From assembly GCA_024762915.1 (NCBI GenBank), contig JANTGL010000019.1, forward strand, positions 1 through 17,014: DNA of 17,014 nt. The letters are read 5' to 3'. The position numbers and the translations under genes are program-made. Of the stretch, positions 15,359 to 17,014 are shown piece after piece (the stretch's first letter is position 1; each line of letters begins with the position of its first letter). Source of the stretch: Bacteroidales bacterium (GTDB lineage Bacteria; Bacteroidota; Bacteroidia; Bacteroidales; JAADGE01). Below the pieces are notes generated by a model that was not told the origin of the DNA, made no database searches, and was given only the letters and a program-made list of their open reading frames with translations.

Positions 15359-15661
15359 ATGAATAAAGATCTTATTAATAAAATATCTGATTATCTTATT
15401 AATAAACCTGTTGAAAAAGCATGGTTATTCGGTTCATATTCCAAAAATGAAGAAACGAAACAAAGTGATATAGATTTATTGGTAAGGTTTTCGGAAAATG
15501 AAAAAATCACACTTTTTTATTATTTACATTTAAAATATGAGCTTGAAAAAATAACCGGAAAAGAAGTTGATTTAATTGAAGAAGGACAATTAAAGGATTT
15601 TGCTCTTCATAATTTCAAGGAACAAAATATTTTGATATATGAGAGAAAAACTAAGAGATAA
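15359..15661 (+). CDS. mntA: MntA-like nucleotidyltransferase antitoxin
   Basis: A minimal nucleotidyltransferase (MNT) of 100 residues. The signature GS-X10-DxD is complete (Gly25-Ser26 in FGSYSKN, Asp37 and Asp39 in SDIDLL), with a third acidic residue at Asp71 in EVDLI. In characterised MntA/HepT pairs the MNT protein transfers AMP to a tyrosine of the HepT RNase and so neutralises it. The stop codon overlaps the downstream hepT-like gene by 23 nt, which indicates translational coupling. The C-terminal Arg/Lys tail comes from the overlapping region. Catalytic residues look intact, so an active antitoxin is likely. Confidence 0.92.
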   Translation: MNKDLINKISDYLINKPVEKAWLFGSYSKNEETKQSDIDLLVRFSENEKITLFYYLHLKYELEKITGKEVDLIEEGQLKDFALHNFKEQNILIYERKTKR

Positions 15662-15986
15662 AGGACGATTACTCCATATTATCGAAGCTGTTGAAAATAT
15701 CTTTGAATTTACGGAAAAACTAAGTTTCAATGAATTTGAAAAGAATAAAATGTTGAAATTTGCCGTAATCAAGAATTTAGAAATTGTCGGAGAAGCATCA
15801 AACTTGATTACGAAAAAACTCAAAGAAAAACATCCTGAAATAGAATGGCAAGCTATAATCGGATTAAGACATGTTTTAGTTCACGGATATTATCAAATAA
15901 GTAATCGTATTATTTGGAATACAATTCAAAATGATTTAAAACCCTTTAAAAACAAAATAAAAATAATCTTAAACGAAATAAAATAA
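15639..15986 (+). CDS. hepT: HepT-like (DUF86) RNase toxin
   Basis: A 115-residue, mostly helical HEPN-type protein of the DUF86/HepT family. The RNase and modification motif R-X4-H-X-Y is present as RHVLVHGY (Arg77, His82, Tyr84), followed by another Tyr. In the characterised family Arg and His form the RNase site and the Tyr is the AMPylation target of MntA. The start at 15639 overlaps the antitoxin gene by 23 nt. A small single-pass protein gene begins 6 nt after its stop and appears to share the transcript, which is unusual for this module. The motif looks intact, so the toxin is predicted to be functional. Confidence 0.93.
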   Translation: MREKLRDKGRLLHIIEAVENIFEFTEKLSFNEFEKNKMLKFAVIKNLEIVGEASNLITKKLKEKHPEIEWQAIIGLRHVLVHGYYQISNRIIWNTIQNDLKPFKNKIKIILNEIK

Positions 15987-15992
15987 AATACA

Positions 15993-16220
15993 ATGTTTAT
16001 ATCCATATTTATATTTTCAATCATATTAATTGCAATTGCATTAATCGGTCTCGGCATTCAAACATTCTTTTCTAAAAAGAAAGATTTTCCGGAAACACGT
16101 ATCGGACATAATAAAACTTTACGCAAAAATAAAATCTACTGTATTAAAACCGAACAAGTTGTACTTGATAAAAATTACAAGCAAGTAAAAGGTATAAAAA
16201 CGGTTTGTTCGGATTGTTAA
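15993..16220 (+). CDS. Small single-pass membrane protein ending in CSDC
   Basis: A 75-residue protein with one N-terminal hydrophobic segment (about 2-24), then KKK and a polar tail. The stretch FPETRIGHNKTLRKNKI (32-48) resembles a small membrane-protein family I have seen in Bacteroidota but cannot name. Three cysteines stand out: Cys50, and Cys72 and Cys75 forming a terminal CxxC (the protein ends CSDC), suggestive of metal or redox chemistry. The positive KKK after the segment predicts the tail lies in the cytoplasm. It starts 6 nt after hepT and precedes a terminator, so it is probably the last gene of that transcript. Confidence 0.75.
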   Translation: MFISIFIFSIILIAIALIGLGIQTFFSKKKDFPETRIGHNKTLRKNKIYCIKTEQVVLDKNYKQVKGIKTVCSDC

Positions 16221-16248
16221 AATATTCGAGTATATCAAAATTAAAAGG

Positions 16249-16284
16249 AAAAGGATACGTTTCATATAAAATGTATCCTTTTTT
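16249..16284 (+). terminator. Intrinsic terminator after the small CxxC protein gene
   Basis: AAAAGGATAC (16249-16258) pairs with GTATCCTTTT (16273-16282) over ten bases, with a 14-nt loop, and runs into T6 at 16279-16284. It ends the mntA-hepT-small-protein transcript, and its A-rich left arm could also serve the opposite strand. Confidence 0.8.
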
Positions 16285-16286
16285 AT

Positions 16287-16294
16287 TAAATTTG
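16287..16294 (+). promoter_or_regulatory. Putative -7 element for the secreted barrel-like protein gene
   Basis: TAAATTTG matches TAnnTTTG but lies only 7 nt before the ATG at 16302, so the mRNA would be leaderless or nearly so. No -33 element is evident. The box abuts the upstream terminator's T run. Confidence 0.35.
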
Positions 16295-16301
16295 TATCAT
16301 A

Positions 16302-16895
16302 ATGAAAAAAATAATATTTGTTTTAATACTATTCGGGTTTTCTAAAATTTATTCTCAAAGCAGTTTATCCGTACGACTTTTAACCGTGAGTACGCATCCG
16401 TTTGCAAAGCAAAATCTGTCTTTACATCAAAATACAATTGACAATGCGGGTTATGTCACTTTCGAACCCGGTTTGATAATATCATACGACCGCTATCTGG
16501 CAAAAAATTTATCCGTCAGATTATCGACTTCTGTTATGAATGACCGTTATAATACCCTTGCCGGGTACAGCCAAATTATGCTGAAATACAAAGTCTTGAA
16601 ATATTACAAACATTCATTATACATCGGTTTCGGACCTTCGGTATTTTATGAAACCGGCAAATCAGGTATTGAAAATTGGGTAAACGAAGATAATTATAAA
16701 ACAGCAAATCATACTTTATATAAATTCGGTTGGCTTAGCGGAATGGTTGAATATAATTACTATTTGAATAAACACCTTGATTTTGCTCTGACTTTAAATC
16801 ATACGCATTCAAAATCGTTGGCAATAAGTGCCGGTGTTCGTTTCGATTTGCCCGATCCGAACGGAAAAGGTTGCGATTGTCCGAGTTTCAGGTAA
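16302..16895 (+). CDS. Secreted, probable outer-membrane beta-barrel protein
   Basis: A 197-residue protein with a Sec signal peptide (about 1-18, MKKIIFVLILFGFSKIYS, then Q). The mature part alternates hydrophobic and polar residues with many aromatics (SVRLLTV, LIISYDRYL, LSVRLSTSVM, SLYIGFGPSVFYE, WLSGMVEYNYYL, LDFALTLNHTHS, LAISAGVRFDL). This suggests about eight amphipathic strands of a small outer-membrane barrel. It ends not in a terminal aromatic but in GKGCDCPSFR, with a CxC motif that I believe recurs in Bacteroidota barrel-like proteins. Specific function is unknown. PagL- or OmpW-like folds are alternatives I cannot exclude. It stands alone after a terminator and may have its own promoter. 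Confidence 0.78.
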   Translation: MKKIIFVLILFGFSKIYSQSSLSVRLLTVSTHPFAKQNLSLHQNTIDNAGYVTFEPGLIISYDRYLAKNLSVRLSTSVMNDRYNTLAGYSQIMLKYKVLKYYKHSLYIGFGPSVFYETGKSGIENWVNEDNYKTANHTLYKFGWLSGMVEYNYYLNKHLDFALTLNHTHSKSLAISAGVRFDLPDPNGKGCDCPSFR

Positions 16896-16946
16896 ACCGG
16901 AAGAAAGGAAAAAGTTGAAAGTTAAAAGTTTATTGCATTTATAATA

Positions 16947-16977
16947 ATTAGAGGATCTGTCAGAAAATCTTTCTAAT
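16947..16977. other. Hairpin near the right window edge
   Basis: ATTAGAGGAT (16947-16956) pairs with ATCTTTCTAAT (16967-16977), with a bulge and a ten-base loop. It lies about 50 nt after the barrel-like gene, but no U run follows, so terminator status is uncertain. The remaining bases to 17014 are AT-rich. An ATG at 17010 could start a gene beyond the window, but this cannot be judged. Confidence 0.35.
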
Positions 16978-17014
16978 AATAAGAATAACAAGCTTTAAAA
17001 CAAATAAATATGAT

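Noticed and set aside
16911..16930. Short direct repeat of GTTGAAA/GTTAAAA near the right edge
   Set aside because: Only two imperfect short copies; too short and AT-rich to call a repeat element.

Overview
The window is AT-rich, close to two thirds A+T by eye, and reads as a chromosomal segment of a member of the Bacteroidota. Four things support this. Several upstream regions match the Bacteroidota promoter consensus (TTTG, about 19-21 nt, TAnnTTTG). One secreted protein ends in a type IX secretion (T9SS) sorting domain. Start codons lack obvious Shine-Dalgarno sequences. The metG and phospho-sugar mutase variants look Bacteroidota-like. No genus can be named from the sequence alone. I saw no rRNA, tRNA, CRISPR array or insertion sequence.

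Left part, 1-9763. A phospho-sugar mutase lies on the plus strand (292-2019). Facing it is a long leftward gene series with short gaps. In transcription order it is a Cache-HAMP-GAF membrane sensor, a 1075-residue fusion of an ATP/ADP-translocase-like membrane domain with HEAT-like repeats and a cNMP-binding-like domain, a LytTR response regulator, an aminoacyl-histidine dipeptidase (PepD) and, after a hairpin, cytidine deaminase. The first four genes are 11-26 nt apart and are probably one operon. There is a response regulator and a sensor but no histidine kinase, which makes this the best candidate here for an undescribed signalling arrangement.

Middle, 9764-12341. A clear cobalamin riboswitch (about 9887-10064), behind a near-ideal Bacteroidota promoter, controls one gene. 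That gene encodes a signal-peptide protein with a DUF4465 (BtuH-like) domain and a T9SS sorting domain. A strong bidirectional terminator closes the unit. This looks like a B12-repressed, surface-delivered cobamide-binding protein. Next come two leftward thioredoxins: an exported paralogue and a cytoplasmic one, separated by a terminator.

Right part, 12342-17014, all on the plus strand. It holds metG with a C-terminal tRNA-binding domain, an unrecognised six-segment membrane protein and a GlsB/YeaQ-like small membrane protein. These are followed by an overlapping MntA/HepT nucleotidyltransferase-RNase toxin-antitoxin pair, a 75-residue single-pass protein ending in CSDC, and a terminator. The last gene is a secreted, probably beta-barrel protein ending in a Cys-rich motif. 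The final ~120 bases hold a hairpin and no clear gene.
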